DNA of 64,000 nucleotides from Cordylochernes scorpioides (GCA_030710605.1 CP092863.1:135313069-135377068), one strand, 5' to 3'; counted from the stretch's first letter, positions 22,169 to 33,690 are shown. Notes: generated by a model not told the origin, from the sequence alone. Program-made: numbers and translations.

Positions 22169-22381
22169 TATTTCCAGGAGCAGCACAACAGGAATGTCGT
22201 CCATGTCTACATTCCAAAGGAACGTGACACTGGGAAATTCCGTAACTACGGTTTTGTTACCTTTGAAACTGTCGAGCAAACTGAGAGTCTGGTGGGCAAC
22301 CACACCATCCAGGGTGTGACCCTTAGGGTTAAGAAGTCTAGGGAGCCAAGGTCCCGTCGTCGAGAGATGCAACCTCAATGA
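22169..22381 (+). pseudogene. RNA-recognition-motif (RRM) fragment with EPEV repeats
   Basis: An open stretch of 70 codons encodes NVVHVYIPKERDTGKF followed by RNYGFVTFETVEQTESL and IQGVTLRVKKSREP. This fits the second half of an RRM: the β2 strand, the RNP1-like octamer (F-RNYGFVTF), helix 2 and β4. The first strand is lost behind a TAA at 22166. Past the TGA at 22379 the same frame runs into repeats of the pattern E-P-E-V-K/Q to about 22483. RRM folds bind single-stranded RNA. An RRM is not a usual part of Gypsy elements, so it may be captured host coding sequence. It could instead belong to an unusual gag of this family. Confidence 0.65.
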
Positions 22382-22485
22382 CCTGTAAAGCAGGAACCTG
22401 AGGTACAGGAGCCTGAGGTGAAAGAAACTGAGGTACAGGAGCCTGAAGTGAAGGAGCCTGAGGTAAATGAACCTGAAGTGAAGTG

Positions 22486-22718
22486 GGCGATCTGGTACTA
22501 CTGGAGTCGTCTCACAGGAAAACGGAGAAATGCCTGCCGAAATACGTAGGACCGTACGTAATAACGGATTGAATCAAGGAAACCACGTATAAGCTCCAAC
22601 CCGCCAATAGTGAACGTAATGATAATACATGCCAAAGAAATACGTTGGCACACGTGTCTCGCCTAAAGGAGTTTGTTTCGAGAGACGGTGGTATTCCAGA
22701 GGACCGGGACAGCCCTTA
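22486..22718 (+). pseudogene. Gypsy integrase C-terminal domain remnant
   Basis: GDLVLLESSHRKTEKCLPKY followed by VGPYVITD, a stop, then TYKLQPANSE fits the GPY/F-type C-terminal module of Ty3/Gypsy integrase. It ends just before the polypurine tract (run of G at 22719-22728). Confidence 0.7.
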
Positions 22719-22729
22719 TGGGGGGGAGG

Positions 22730-23190
22730 TGTGTAACCACGGCGCGACCCTGAACGCCGGACACGTGGGCGCGACTAACACACGCCCGCTATCTTAACTA
22801 GCAAAGCTCACGATTTTGAATTTTTTTTTAAATTTTAATTTTTTTTTTAAATTTTAATTTTTTTTTTAAATTTTAATTAATCTTAAACTCTCTCTGTGAG
22901 TCATCAAACAACAGAATTCGCCGAGAAATTGCACTTTGACCACGGACCAACTTTCTTGCTTGCTCTCTTTATTTATTTTGTAGAAAATTGTTTTTGAGGA
23001 CTGAAGTTCCATTTTTGGATCAACGAAAAATGAAGACGGCCCGACCCGCACCGACCGACCCTACAGAGGACCGACCCTAGTGCCAAGAAGCTACAGACAA
23101 GATGCACCCCCGGACCAGCCCCAACCCTGGCACCAATAAAAAGTTACATCCCTTAGTACGGCCCTGTGACTTCCAGGCACCCACACAACA
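22730..23190 (+). repeat. 3' LTR of the deleted Gypsy element
   Basis: It runs from TGTGTAACCACGGCGCGACC to CCCACACAACA and contains AATAAA near 23138. A triple TTTTAAATTTTAATT repeat lies at 22815-22880. It directly follows the G-rich polypurine tract. Confidence 0.7.
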
Positions 23191-23430
23191 ATATTGAACT
23201 CTAATTTACAATATAAAATATAACTACAAAATAATAAGTCAAATTCAACCAATAATCGAACACTCAGGCTATAATAAACAAGTAATATGCAAATAATAAT
23301 CAGCTCAAAATTAATGCCAATATGCAAAAATCCGGCCAAAACATATATATAGAAGTATAATAGTTATCCAACGTTGTGATATTATTGTATATTTGTACTC
23401 CTGTAGAAGGGCTACGATGCCCGAAAGCTA
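23191..23430 (+). pseudogene. PLE 3' tail, right part, with hammerhead-like motif
   Basis: It continues the PLE interrupted at 21987. At 23401-23407 CTGTAGA is followed by a GGGC/GCCC stem (loop TACGAT) and GAAAGCT, the same tail motif as at 9503 and 13510. The two halves share the ATAT duplication created by the Gypsy insertion. Confidence 0.6.
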
Positions 23431-23509
23431 GAATTGGCAAAAAAAAAGAAAATCATCTCCAGGGACTTATTGACTTGTTTAATTTTTTTTTTATTTATCT
23501 TGCACAAAA

Positions 23510-23835
23510 CTGGTCATCTCTCATCAATGTATACTGTCCATCCCACCAACTCCCTGAAATTTTCCTCATCCCTTACGTCAGTTTTGTAGAACGGGTTACG
23601 AGACAATGCATCTGGTGCAACGTTCTTCCTGCCCACCCTGTGTACTATCTCGAAATCGTATTCCATCAGTTTTAGGCCCCATCTTGTAAGTCTCAAGAAG
23701 GATCGCGTACATTTGTTAACCAAGTTAACGCACTATGGTTGGTTACTACTCTAAAGCTTCTACCAAAAATGTACGGCCTTATATAACGCCCAGACTACAG
23801 CCAAACATTCTTATTCTGAGATGTCATATTTACAC
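23510..23835 (-). pseudogene. Gypsy RNase H fragment
   Basis: On the minus strand FRVVTNHSALTWLTNVRDPS leads into TRWGLKLMEYDFEIVHR and GRKNVAPDALSRNP, the end of Ty3/Gypsy RNase H, which removes template RNA during reverse transcription. A frame break lies near 23720. The rest of the element is absent. Confidence 0.75.
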
Positions 23836-24005
23836 TCATGTTTAGACGTGGTTCTCTATATGTACAGGGTGAAGAAACCCTTATACAGTTATTATAGGCT
23901 ACACTCGGAGAAATATACAGCAAAGAACACAAATATTGAAGCAATTATACATTTAAATAAACCTTGTAATACTTAGAGTTTACAAAGATTTTTGACAACT
24001 ATCGT

Positions 24006-24318
24006 TTTTTTTTGCTTATCCCTTGTACATGTAGTACAGGCCATGATAATCATGGTGGGTAGAGAGGTAGGAGACTGCTTTTACTATAAGTGCACCACAT
24101 GTCTACTACACATGTGAAAAGCAGTTCGACTTTGCACTTACAAATGTGCCAGAGCCCTGTTTGGTTACTTGAACTCGCTGGTGGGGTTGGACTTTTGCAA
24201 AAATCGAGGGCCATTGGACGATTTTTTTTAAATCAGAAAAAGTGCTCAATTCGGGAATCGAACCTGGGTCCTAGCGGTCGAAAACCAACAGTTTTGACCA
24301 TCCTTCCATCGACCCCCT
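24006..24318 (-). mobile_element. tRNA-derived SINE (family A), full length
   Basis: A reverse copy of the SINE at 903, with the poly-A end at 24006 and the tRNA-like head ending at 24318. It is flanked by a 12-bp target duplication with one mismatch, GACAACTATCGT (23994-24005) and GATAACTATCGT (24319-24330), which fixes both ends. Confidence 0.85.
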
Positions 24319-24599
24319 GATAACTATCGTGATTGGATGAAGTAGAATGCTTCTGTCATTAAGTCTGGGAGCATTACTCAGTAGCAGGCCAACTTAGCTC
24401 TAAAAGAAATTGCAGCCTCTGACACGAGGAACAAACGCCAAGACTAATCCTGTATCCCTGGAGTCCATACAGGGTACTATCAGCCGGGCCAGCTGAGCCC
24501 TGGTTTTTTATCAAGCTTGTTACTGCTCCCCTTCTCCCTTTTTTACGAGATAAGAAAAAAAGAAGAGAAAACATATTTTTAGGTATTCTATTAATATTT

Positions 24600-25250
24600 A
24601 TAATAAATTCATTCCACACTATGCAAAAATCAGGGCACCGTTAAATGAAGTCTTATTTAAAAATGCTCCTTGGCTTTGGGGTAAGAAAAGAACAAGCATA
24701 TCAAACATTAAAAAGAATTTAAGTTCTCAACCTGTACTTTATGATCCAAACAAAACTACTTATTTACATATGTATCACAATTAGGCCTAGCAGGAATGCT
24801 TAAACAACCAGAGGTATTTTACATCCCATAGGTAATTTTCAATAGAAATTTATATCTATATGAACAGAATTATACTGCCTCAGAAATTGAAACATTAGCC
24901 ATTATAAACTTATTACAAAGATTTCACCCATATCTACACAATACCCATTTCAAAGCTAGCGGAATGTTCTACACAAGAAGCTCCTTTTTGTTCTTTTATC
25001 ACAATATAGGTAATCAAAAAGTTGTTCTCTACACCCATTTCACATTACACACGGACCATTTATCTTTAAAATGGATTGTAAATGTTAAAAAATCTGAAAG
25101 GAAGATTATTCAGATGCTTCTCTCTCAGTAGAACTTTTATAGAAAACATATTAAGGGCTTAAAAAACATGGAAGAAGATATGCTATCAAGATCACCCGTT
25201 TCCCATTATTTAACTAAACACTAAAAGAACACCAATCCACAGAACATATT
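24600..25250 (+). pseudogene. Decayed Gypsy-type RNase H region
   Basis: Translation in shifting frames gives APWLWGKKRTSISNIKKNLS and LYDPNKT, then SEIETLAIINLLQRFHPYLH. These fit the RT/RNase H part of a Ty3/Gypsy pol. It is heavily mutated. Confidence 0.45.
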
Positions 25251-25724
25251 TCCAGTAATAAAATTAAAATTCAAAATGGCTTTATATAATCCTAAAAAAA
25301 GAGGAATCAATAGGGCATATGTACTACAAACACTAAGGCATATTTATTACATAAAGTATATATATGAATCATGGATGCTTTGGTAAAGTACAAATGACAA
25401 AAAAAATCATCTTTGCTTATTACTATTGGTCACATATAACAAAGAACATTATTACCTATACAAAACACTTGATACCCTAATATGATTGAGTGGAGATAAG
25501 AAAGAAAAGAAGAAGAAAAAAACACAGAAACTTGTCAATTTAACAAGTCAAGAGAAAATAGGGTCGTTTATGGACTATTGCAGCAAATGTATATGGCTAC
25601 ACATCCTGCGGCCACATTTTATCTCTTGATACAATGGGAGATTTGCATAATTGTGGGGACAGAAAAACAGAAACCAACCACCAATCCCTAATTGTCATCA
25701 TTTTTTGTCTTGTCACCTTAGGTT

Positions 25725-25945
25725 TATAAATGGTTTACAGATATATTAACCATGCTTTTTGGCCAATTCCAAAAAGAAAAAAAAAACTATTTTTAAATAC
25801 TCTGTGATAGGTTATAACTCCCAAATCAGAATAACAATGAAAATAGATAACCAAATCACCATTAATGTATTTGGATAGCCTCATCTTGAAAATTAAATAA
25901 GGCAAAAAATACAATATATATAAATTTTATGTAAAAAGAGCTCCA
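25725..25945 (+). pseudogene. PLE fragment, decayed
   Basis: The translation resembles the PLE-2 segment from motif C to LPFLDILI: KRKKK, then LNTLCDRL, then LDSLILKIK. Only the pattern of positions is preserved. Confidence 0.4.
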
Positions 25946-26145
25946 ACATCAGGTTCGCTCAAGTCAGCGTTCGCCATATTTTAGACATTACTCGGCCGAG
26001 TCCAATTAAATCAGCCCTGACAGGCTCCTAGACATCCTACCTAGAGTAAAAATATTTCTCTAAAGTAAATTTATGTAGATATTGATTTCAATTGTACCCA
26101 CTCCCCCACTAACATTTAAAACCTGCAACGACGTTTAGATGACCT

Positions 26146-26398
26146 TGTGGCGACTACACTTTGCTTCAACGCATGCGCGGGCGTCAACACTTCACTACGC
26201 ATGCGCGTGGGACGTCATCAGAGACGCTGGTTTTTTAGCGAAAAACATGTAGGCTTACTCCAACGGTCGTTTACTCCAACCGTTGTTTCTTTTCTCTTTT
26301 TAATTTCTCTTGCTTTAAAATAAATTAATTTTAATTATAATTTTATCAGCAGCCTTTCCACAAGCCACACAACACAGCACATCAACAACCATCCTACA
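26146..26398 (+). repeat. 5' LTR of the young Gypsy
   Basis: It starts TGTGGCGACTACACTTTGCT and ends CCATCCTACA. It contains two ACGCATGCGCG motifs at about 26168 and 26200. No clear TATA box is seen. Confidence 0.95.
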
Positions 26399-26489
26399 AA
26401 TTGGTGAGCCGGACGTGATGCAAAAGTTGTTTTAATCACACTTCTATATATTTTTTTATTTCATCCACGAAACTTTCAACAGCCCCAGA

Positions 26490-27305
26490 ATGCAAGACGC
26501 AACTACGGAACATCCGGAAGGGCCAACATCCACGGCACCCTCCCAAATATCAAGATTGGCTTTCCGTGCACCACCATTCTGGCCCAACAACGTTGAACTG
26601 TGGATAAGCCAGCTAGAAGCCGCTTTCGGTCTAGCCGAGATCTCCCGCGACGAAACTAAATTCCAAGCAACAGTAACGAGCCTAGACCAGCCAACCCTTA
26701 CTTACGTCGCGGACATCGTAACGGCCCCCCCACCCTCTGGTAAATACGATGCGCTGAAAGCAGGCCTTCTCCAACGACTTGGTCAATCAAAACAAACTAA
26801 AATCTTACAGGTTCTGGATGGGCGTCCCATGGGAGATCAGAAACCATCAACAGTCCTTGCCGCGATGCAACATCAGGCAGGAAGAAATTTCTCCGATACA
26901 GCACTGAAAATGCTGTGGACTCGACGCCTACCTCAGGACATAAGGGCCGCTCTCGCAGCATCCTCTGAAACAAGTTTGAGTAAGCTGGCGGAAATGGCAG
27001 ACAACATACACGAAGCCATACTGCCAACGGTCTCAGCAGTGGACCAACCAAGCACAGGTCATAGCGCGGAAGCCCACCAACAGCTGATGACGCAAATCCA
27101 AGACTTGCATACGCAAATCGAAGCTTTGAAGTCATCCATGGACACCCCACACAATCGCTATCCGAACGATAGATACCCACCCCACAACAAAAAGGGAAAC
27201 GCAGGAACTTGCTGGTACCATATGAAGTTTGGAGCGCAAGCTAGGAAGTGCCTTCAACCATGCAACTTCAAGGTCCAGGGAAACGAATACGCCCGCCGTC
27301 AGTAG
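26490..27305 (+). CDS. gag: Gag polyprotein of the young Gypsy
   Basis: A 271-residue uninterrupted frame starts 92 bases after the LTR. Gag forms the virus-like particle that holds the RNA. Residues 25-190 form a capsid-like region ([40 protein letters not shown]). A zinc knuckle near residues 238-255, [18 protein letters not shown], has the CxxH-x-FG-x-x-A-x-x-C-x-x-PC form common in arthropod Ty3/Gypsy Gags. The last 58 bases overlap pol in the -1 frame, so pol is probably made by -1 frameshifting. Confidence 0.9.
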   Translation: MQDATTEHPEGPTSTAPSQISRLAFRAPPFWPNNVELWISQLEAAFGLAEISRDETKFQATVTSLDQPTLTYVADIVTAPPPSGKYDALKAGLLQRLGQSKQTKILQVLDGRPMGDQKPSTVLAAMQHQAGRNFSDTALKMLWTRRLPQDIRAALAASSETSLSKLAEMADNIHEAILPTVSAVDQPSTGHSAEAHQQLMTQIQDLHTQIEALKSSMDTPHNRYPNDRYPPHNKKGNAGTCWYHMKFGAQARKCLQPCNFKVQGNEYARRQ

Positions 27306-30157
27306 GAGCCACTGACGGCGCAGGCCTTACTCGCCGGCTCTTCATTACGGACCGACGCAGCGCCTATTTGTTTTTGGTCGACACCGGAGCCGAAGTCTCA
27401 GTGATTCCACCACCAGTAAAAAACGCTAGGCCCTCGCACAGGCAGCTTTTCGCAGCTAACGGATCTATCATCCACACTTACGGGGAACGACATCTTGAGC
27501 TTGACCTCGGTCTCGGACGTTTATTCCGTTGGCCTTTCATCATAGCCGACGTCGGCGTGTCCATCATCGGCGCAGACTTTCTCCGACATTACGGGCTGAC
27601 AGTAGACCTGCGTAATCACCGGCTGAGCGACCCAGTATCTTCCCTTCACTCCATTGGACAAGTTTCCCCTTCCCCCGCTGTTAGCATTCACCTTACAATC
27701 GCCAATTCTCCTTACTCCAGAATACTCAGACAATTCCCAGAGCTCACTAGTCAGAATCTTGTAAAAAGCCCTCCCCGTCACTCAGTGACTCATCATATCG
27801 TCACAAAGGGCCCCCCGATTGCAGCAAAACCGCGACGACTCCCCACGGACAAACTCGCCGCGGCAAAGAAAGAATTCGCCTTCATGATGGAGAAAGGCAT
27901 CTGTCGTCCATCCAAATCACCATGGGCCAGCCCTCTCCACCTAGTACCCAAAAAAGACGGCTCGCTACGACCATGTGGAGACTACAGGAAACTGAATGCC
28001 GCTACCGTCCCCGACCGATATCCAGTCCCTAACATTATGGACTTTGCATCGCATCTGCATGGTAAGAAAATATTTTCTACTATCGATCTGGTTAGAGCGT
28101 ACCACCATGTGCCCGTGGAAGCTAGAGATATCCCTAAGACTGCCGTTATTACGCCTTTCGGCCTTTTCGAGTTTCCCCGCATGTCCTTTGGCCTATGTAA
28201 CGGAGCCCAAACCTTTCAAAGGCTCATCAACGAAGTACTCCAAGGTTTGGATTTTGCATATGCCTACATTGACGACGTGCTTATCGCATCCGATTCAGAA
28301 AATCAACATGTATCCCATCTTCAACAACTTTTTGGTCGCCTTCGAGACTACGGCCTGACGATCAACGAAACCAAATGCACCTTCGGCCAACCTTCAGTCA
28401 AATTCTTGGGGTTTATCATCACTAACGCTGGAATCTCGCCGGACCCTCAGCGAGTACAAGCAATTAAAGACATCCCAATCCCTGATACTGTCGGAAAACT
28501 TCGACGTTTTCTGGGTATGTTAAATTTCTATCGGCGCTGCCTCCCCAATGCCGCTAGTACTCAGGCACCACTCCACGCCATGGTCGAAGGGCGCAAGAAC
28601 GCATCCTGCCAATGGACCCCAACAGCACTCCAGGCTTTCGACCAGTGCAAATTTCAACTAGCCAACGCTGCCCTCTTGCACCATCCTTTTCCAGAAGCGC
28701 CTCTCTGCCTTACGGTAGATGCCTCGGATTTTGCTGTGGGCGCCGCGCTTCACCAGCAAGTTGGCAACAATTTCCAACCAATAGCGTTTTTCTCAAGGAA
28801 ACTAGACGCTGCACAAAGAAAATACAGCGCATACGACAGAGAACTCCTGGCGGTATACTTGGCTATCAAGCATTTCAGGCATTTTTTGGAAGGGCGACAA
28901 TTTCCGGTCTATACGGACCACAAACCTCTCACATACGCCTTTCAACAAAATCTGGACAAGGCCTCACCGCGCCAATGTCGACACCTCGATTTCATCGGGC
29001 AATTCACAACCGACATCCGCCACATCGCGGGCTGTGAAAATGTACCTGCAGATTTCCTGTCACGCGTGGAACCCATCTCCCACCACCAACCTTATGACCC
29101 GAAATCCCTAGCCGAAGCGCAAGCAGTAGACCAGGAGCTACAAGCTCTCTTGACATCGGAAAACCGCAGCTCACTACAACTGGAAAAGGTACAAATCCCA
29201 GAAACGAACATTTCCCTGTACTGTGACGTTTCAACAGCAAAACCCAGACCTTTCGTACCCGCACCCTGTCGCCGCATAATTTTTTCTGCATACCACAACT
29301 TGTCTCACCCCGGAGTACGAGCTACTACAAGGATGGTCACCGCCCATTACGTCTGGCCGGCCGTCAAGAAGGATTGCGCACTTTGGACTCGCGCCTGCCA
29401 CCGCTGCCAAGTCTCCAAAACCGCTAGACACACAAGAACGCCCCTTCAGTCGTTTAGTCCCCCAGACGGAAGGTTCAGTCATGTTCACATTGACCTGGTC
29501 GGACCATTACCAACGAGTGAAAACTATCGGTACATATTCACCTGCGTCGACCGATTCACTAGGTGGCCCGAAGCCCTACCCATACAGGACATCACCGCCA
29601 AAACAGTAGCAAATGCCTTCCTATCGGTCTGGATATCTCGTTTTGGCGTGCCAACAAAAGTGACTACAGACCAAGGCAGGCAGTTTGAATCAGCACTTTT
29701 CGGTGAGTTGACACGGCTTCTGGGAATCAACAGAATAAGGACATCACCCTACCACCCAGCAGCAAACGGCCTGGTAGAAAGATTCCACAGACAGCTGAAA
29801 GACTCCCTTCGCTGTCACGATTCCACGAGCTGGTCCTTGAAACTTCCCCTGGTGCTCCTAGGGATTCGTTCGTCGCTAAGGGAAGATCTCAACACCACAA
29901 CCGCTGAGCTGGTCTATGGGAAGCCCCTACCCCTTCCAGGAACTTTTTTCGAGGACCCCCCCCTCTGCAAGCTCGCCTACCGAACCGTGGCTGGAGGACT
30001 TCAAGCGCGCCATGGCATCTCTGAAACCTGCACCAAGCAAACCACATGGGAACCGCCACGTTTACGTGCCCAAGCCACTCGAGACATGTTCCCATGTCTA
30101 TCTACGTCGGGACCTGATATTGCCACCGCTAGCTCCCCCATACGACGGTCCATATGA
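27248..30157 (+). CDS. pol: Pol polyprotein of the young Gypsy (PR-RT-RH-IN)
   Basis: A 969-residue frame with domains in the Ty3/Gypsy order. The protease has [12 protein letters not shown] near residue 43. The RT has [13 protein letters not shown] (motif A) and [11 protein letters not shown] (motif C, near 338). RNase H has [15 protein letters not shown] near 490 and [11 protein letters not shown]. The integrase has an HHCC zinc finger ([11 protein letters not shown] to CHRCQVS, 681-730) and a DDE core ([29 protein letters not shown]). The listed ATG lies inside gag, and the true N-terminus depends on frameshifting. After about residue 900 the frame goes astray: the real C-terminus continues in another frame, because a run of eight C near 29955 is out of register by one base. 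Confidence 0.9.
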   Translation: MPSTMQLQGPGKRIRPPSVGATDGAGLTRRLFITDRRSAYLFLVDTGAEVSVIPPPVKNARPSHRQLFAANGSIIHTYGERHLELDLGLGRLFRWPFIIADVGVSIIGADFLRHYGLTVDLRNHRLSDPVSSLHSIGQVSPSPAVSIHLTIANSPYSRILRQFPELTSQNLVKSPPRHSVTHHIVTKGPPIAAKPRRLPTDKLAAAKKEFAFMMEKGICRPSKSPWASPLHLVPKKDGSLRPCGDYRKLNAATVPDRYPVPNIMDFASHLHGKKIFSTIDLVRAYHHVPVEARDIPKTAVITPFGLFEFPRMSFGLCNGAQTFQRLINEVLQGLDFAYAYIDDVLIASDSENQHVSHLQQLFGRLRDYGLTINETKCTFGQPSVKFLGFIITNAGISPDPQRVQAIKDIPIPDTVGKLRRFLGMLNFYRRCLPNAASTQAPLHAMVEGRKNASCQWTPTALQAFDQCKFQLANAALLHHPFPEAPLCLTVDASDFAVGAALHQQVGNNFQPIAFFSRKLDAAQRKYSAYDRELLAVYLAIKHFRHFLEGRQFPVYTDHKPLTYAFQQNLDKASPRQCRHLDFIGQFTTDIRHIAGCENVPADFLSRVEPISHHQPYDPKSLAEAQAVDQELQALLTSENRSSLQLEKVQIPETNISLYCDVSTAKPRPFVPAPCRRIIFSAYHNLSHPGVRATTRMVTAHYVWPAVKKDCALWTRACHRCQVSKTARHTRTPLQSFSPPDGRFSHVHIDLVGPLPTSENYRYIFTCVDRFTRWPEALPIQDITAKTVANAFLSVWISRFGVPTKVTTDQGRQFESALFGELTRLLGINRIRTSPYHPAANGLVERFHRQLKDSLRCHDSTSWSLKLPLVLLGIRSSLREDLNTTTAELVYGKPLPLPGTFFEDPPLCKLAYRTVAGGLQARHGISETCTKQTTWEPPRLRAQATRDMFPCLSTSGPDIATASSPIRRSI

Positions 30158-30296
30158 AGTCCTTTTTAGGAAACCCAAAATTTACAAACTGAAGATTAAA
30201 AAGAGATCCACGTGGGTGTCAATCGACCGCCTCAAGCCTGCTTTCACATCAGAAGGACCGATGTTTTCCCAAGACCCGAACTTAACAAACCAATAA
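29955..30296 (+). pseudogene. Integrase C-terminus of the young Gypsy, out of frame
   Basis: This frame reads [20 protein letters not shown], then [20 protein letters not shown] and VSIDRLKPAF, the GPY/F-type integrase end, and stops at 30296 just before the polypurine tract. It joins the main pol frame if the C-run is one base shorter. Either a disabling insertion or a homopolymer sequencing error explains it. Confidence 0.8.
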
Positions 30297-30340
30297 GATT
30301 GCATAGGATCGCTGGAAAGATCCTACTGGAGGGGGAGTAG

Positions 30341-30593
30341 TGTGGCGACTACACTTTGCTTCAACGCATGCGCGGGCGTCAACACTTCACTACGCATGCG
30401 CGTGGGACGTCATCAGAGACGCTGGTTTTTTAGCGAAAAACATGTAGGCTTACTCCAACGGTCGTTTACTCCAACCGTTGTTTCTTTTCTCTTTTTAATT
30501 TCTCTTGCTTTAAAATAAATTAATTTTAATTATAATTTTATCAGCAGCCTTTCCACAAGCCACACAACACAGCACATCAACAACCATCCTACA
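30341..30593 (+). repeat. 3' LTR of the young Gypsy
   Basis: It is identical to the 5' LTR over its whole length. It begins directly after GAGGGGGAGTAG and ends TACA, followed by ACCT. Confidence 0.95.
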
Positions 30594-30599
30594 ACCTAA

Positions 30600-30800
30600 T
30601 AAAGATAGCTTTTGTTGAAAATTAAAAAAATAATCTCCACTTCACAGTCTACTAAATATATAAAAACTGCACAGAACCTTCATATTCATGTCTACACATG
30701 GGACACAAAATTTTCAATATTGAAAAAATGTGAAGCCAACAAATATGGACAGTTTCCACCACCAACATTCAGTAAAATATTGTATATATGAAGGATAAAG
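30600..30800 (+). pseudogene. PLE linker fragment, decayed
   Basis: LHFTVY, then HMGHKIFNIEKM and QQIWTV, match the PLE-2 linker (FHSTVYY; GHKISIVKTLTKQIWTHC). It lies immediately after the young Gypsy, so the Gypsy may have landed in old PLE DNA. Confidence 0.45.
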
Positions 30801-31032
30801 AAACATTTTGCCAAATGATGTGGGTGTAAACAAAAAAAAAATTACCAAACTTCTACGGTCTATAATTAATAGGCTAATCCCTTTTAGATTTGAACATTCT
30901 ACGGTCTATATATAAAAAAAAAAAACAAAACCAACAATTCCTAATGTCCCATATTCTCCTATATTGGATTCCGATCAACCCCTTTAGCCAAATGTCTATC
31001 ATTCCTAATTCCCCCACTCCAAAAAGAATTTC

Positions 31033-31285
31033 CGCACTCACCATCCAGAATCCAACCACTGCTGTATAAATAATACAGAAAATAAGTACAAATTGGCCTG
31101 ATGATTTCTGTTGATGTGTTGAATCCTTATAAACATCTATCCCACATAAAGAAGTAAGCTCTTACAGAGAGAACTCAAACATTTTATCTTCAAAAATCAA
31201 TGGTACAAACAAAAGGCTATGAACATCATATTCCATTTCCCTGAGGAATGGTGACAGGGAAATGCAAGGAAGGAATAAAAATGAG
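31033..31285 (+). repeat. Repeat R, copy 3
   Basis: About 250 bases matching 20370-20620, from CACTCACCATCCAGAATCCA to CCCTGAGGAATGGTGACAGG and GGAATAAAA. Three copies in one window mark it as a dispersed repeat. A PLE tail is one possibility. Confidence 0.55.
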
Positions 31286-31479
31286 AATGGTTAATGTGAC
31301 TGTATCCCGTGAGATTGAAGGGACAAAGTATGACTGTCATATGGTAGATAGCCAACCAATGACAGCAGCTCTCCATCATGGAGACTTATGGACTAAATAT
31401 TGATATAAATGTACCATCTACAAGAACAAAGAGACCAGACTACCTCTTGGAATATATGGGAGCCTCAAGACAGGACCTG

Positions 31480-31579
31480 NNNNNNNNNNNNNNNNNNNNN
31501 NNNNNNNNNNNNNNNNNNNNNNNNNNNNNNNNNNNNNNNNNNNNNNNNNNNNNNNNNNNNNNNNNNNNNNNNNNNNNNN
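31480..31579. other. Assembly gap (100 N)
   Basis: Exactly 100 N, the usual filler for a gap of unknown size. Open frames that cross it are not meaningful. Confidence 0.99.
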
Positions 31580-33659
31580 AACTACGTAACTGTACTATAC
31601 AGTCAATCATTGTAGATTGTATTTAATAGAATGTAGATAGACGTTTTCCTTATAATGTCCTGTTATTCCATACACTCGTTAGCGACAATGGACTAATCCT
31701 AAAACAGATCAGGTAAGTGACATTTCAAATTCATAATTTTTCGGGCATTCAACCTGTGACCACGGACCGGTACGGTAACGTTGGCATTTCAGCTAGTGGG
31801 CAATGAACCCACTAAATTTTATAACTTATTTCCAGCGATTAAAATTCGATAAAGGATATAAAAATGAATCATTTTAAAAACCAAACTCATAAAACTACAA
31901 AATATATAAATCGTTCACAATTTTTTTCCTTAATCTCCTCAAAACTTATTATTTTATTTCAATTAAAAACGCTATGTCCCCCTAGGGATACTTGCGCTGT
32001 CATACATGTATGCCTTTACACATTTGTCTATACATATATATATATACAATAATTTTTAGGTCGTGAATAGAATAGTCATATGATATTAACAATGAGAAAG
32101 AGAGAAAAAACAAGAAAAAGAACTGTGTACAAAAGAAAGAAGTGTCTGGCAATATGTACAATCAGCATAATATAAATTATCAGTTTCTTAAAAAATATTT
32201 GTTACTATATAATTTAAATATATCTACAAAAGGTATTGAATTTAATATACATTTCTTTACTGGAAATAAAAATATTTGGATCTGTTATTATTAAATTATT
32301 GTCGATTCTATAGTCTTGAAAAACAGAACAATCCAGTAAAAAATGTATTATCCTATAGCGAAGCGATCATTATTATTTTTATTATCATTATCATGTATAC
32401 TTTGAATAGATATGATTTGATTAATCAAATAAACCGATCTTTTATCAGCAATACCATTTTGGTAACAAAAGTTATTTTGTACGGGTTAACACAAAATGCA
32501 ATAAACTAGGGCCTAAAGTAATAGTAACGAAACACATTAAAAGCGTACACTCAAAAGTACAACACAAAAAATAAAAAATAAAAAGGGAAGTAAATAATAA
32601 CTCACAATTTGCTAAATAAAAAAAAAAGTACTTATCTTTATTGTTGCGTTGGTAGGGATCGGACCGGGGTCACACAGGGAATGCGAAGATATCACCAGAC
32701 ACGGATAAAACACGCAGAGAACACTATAAGCGTCTCCACACAATATTTTTCACACTGGCATCCCACATTCCCTTAAACCCCCTTTATATAAAAACATGGC
32801 CACATTCGTCCAATTAGAATGCTTGAGAGATTGGTTTAATTAACTAACAAAAACAACATTCTTTCCACTAAAGAAATAAGATAAGAGTGCAAATATTTGT
32901 CAATATAATTTGATATTGAAACGACATAACATTGACAAAATTATAGAACCAAAAGACACAGTCAAAGTATTCCAAATTTTCCATATAGAATAGTTAATGA
33001 GGTGTTGTATATATGTACATTAAATGGTTTCAAATATTATTGGAATTGAGGCAATTTTATCTTTCTTTTTGATAAAAGTTTTTATTTTTGCTAAGTTTCA
33101 GAAATAACAATGACACTAAACGACCCATTGTTGGTTATTTGAAAAGTGCTTTTTTCACAAATTCTTTCAAATTTATCTCTTGCTTACTGTGTCCATATTG
33201 AGAAATTCCAAACAAAAATAAATATTTGGGCAGAAAGAGAAAAAAAAGCTTTCTTTATATATCTAAAAATTCAACGTTTTAAAAACAAAGAGTTCAAGAA
33301 GTTAAAATCAAGAATCAAATTCTCTCTTGATAAAAGAATGATCTATTGCTAAGAATAATTACAAAACAAACATCTATGCTCTTTAATTAGCTTTAAATTT
33401 GTGGAATATGATGAAATTACCAAAACCCGATTATGTCTCGACTTTGAATCCTCGAGACATGATTTCTATGGAAAATTTTACGACAATATTCCTTCAGTAA
33501 ATCAGGTAATCTTCATTTGTGAATTGATGCGAATGTTCACATTATCATAGATTTGTGATAAAAATTATAAACCGATTTCATTTTAATGCTATTTTTTTTT
33601 TGTTTTGATTCTTCAAATAATTTCTAATGCTTTGCCAAATGTTTTAATTTTTGTTCGCT
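31580..33659. other. AT-rich region without recognised genes
   Basis: Small simple repeats (ATATATATATATA near 32035) and short chance ORFs. The 32640-32810 stretch is less AT-rich and contains a TTTATATAAAA box, but I see no gene behind it. Confidence 0.4.
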
Positions 33660-33690
33660 CCTGACGAGGACAAAAGATTTTTGTCGAAAC
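33660..33690 (+). ncRNA. Hammerhead-like motif with CUGACGA core
   Basis: CTGACGA (33661-33667) fits CUGANGA. One unpaired G is followed by a perfect 7-bp stem II, GACAAAA/TTTTGTC with loop GAT, then GAAAC (33686-33690). Both conserved boxes are intact. No PLE coding sequence is recognisable just upstream, so this may be the tail of an old element. Confidence 0.55.

Larger units (their letters stand above)
21988..23190 (+). mobile_element. Internally deleted Gypsy element (TGTTGTGT/ACACAACA)
   Basis: The outer ends are the inverted 8-mers TGTTGTGT and ACACAACA, flanked by a 4-bp duplication ATAT (21984-21987, 23191-23194). Inside are an RRM-coding fragment, E-P-E-V repeats, the C-terminal part of integrase and a G-rich polypurine tract before the 3' LTR. 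Most of gag-pol is missing, and the 5' LTR matches the 3' LTR for only about 45 bases. Confidence 0.75.
26146..30593 (+). mobile_element. Young Gypsy/Ty3 LTR retrotransposon
   Basis: The two 253-bp LTRs (26146-26398, 30341-30593) are identical in every base I compared and are flanked by the 4-bp duplication ACCT (26142-26145, 30594-30597). A likely primer-binding site, TTGGTGAGCCGGACGTGATG, starts at 26401, and a polypurine tract, GGAGGGGGAGTAG, precedes the 3' LTR. Gag and Pol overlap by 58 bases in a -1 relation. Identical LTRs mean the insertion is very recent. One frame break remains near 29955. Confidence 0.95.

Noticed and set aside
21926..22378. 150-codon minus-strand ORF
   Set aside because: It lies antisense to the RRM fragment and the LTR; the plus-strand reading gives a recognisable domain and this one does not.
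29231..29488. Minus-strand ORFs within Gypsy pol
   Set aside because: Antisense shadows of the pol frame with no recognisable domain.
31378..31626. ORFs spanning N bases
   Set aside because: The gap is filler of unknown length; the frame across it is meaningless. The same applies to 54197-54568.
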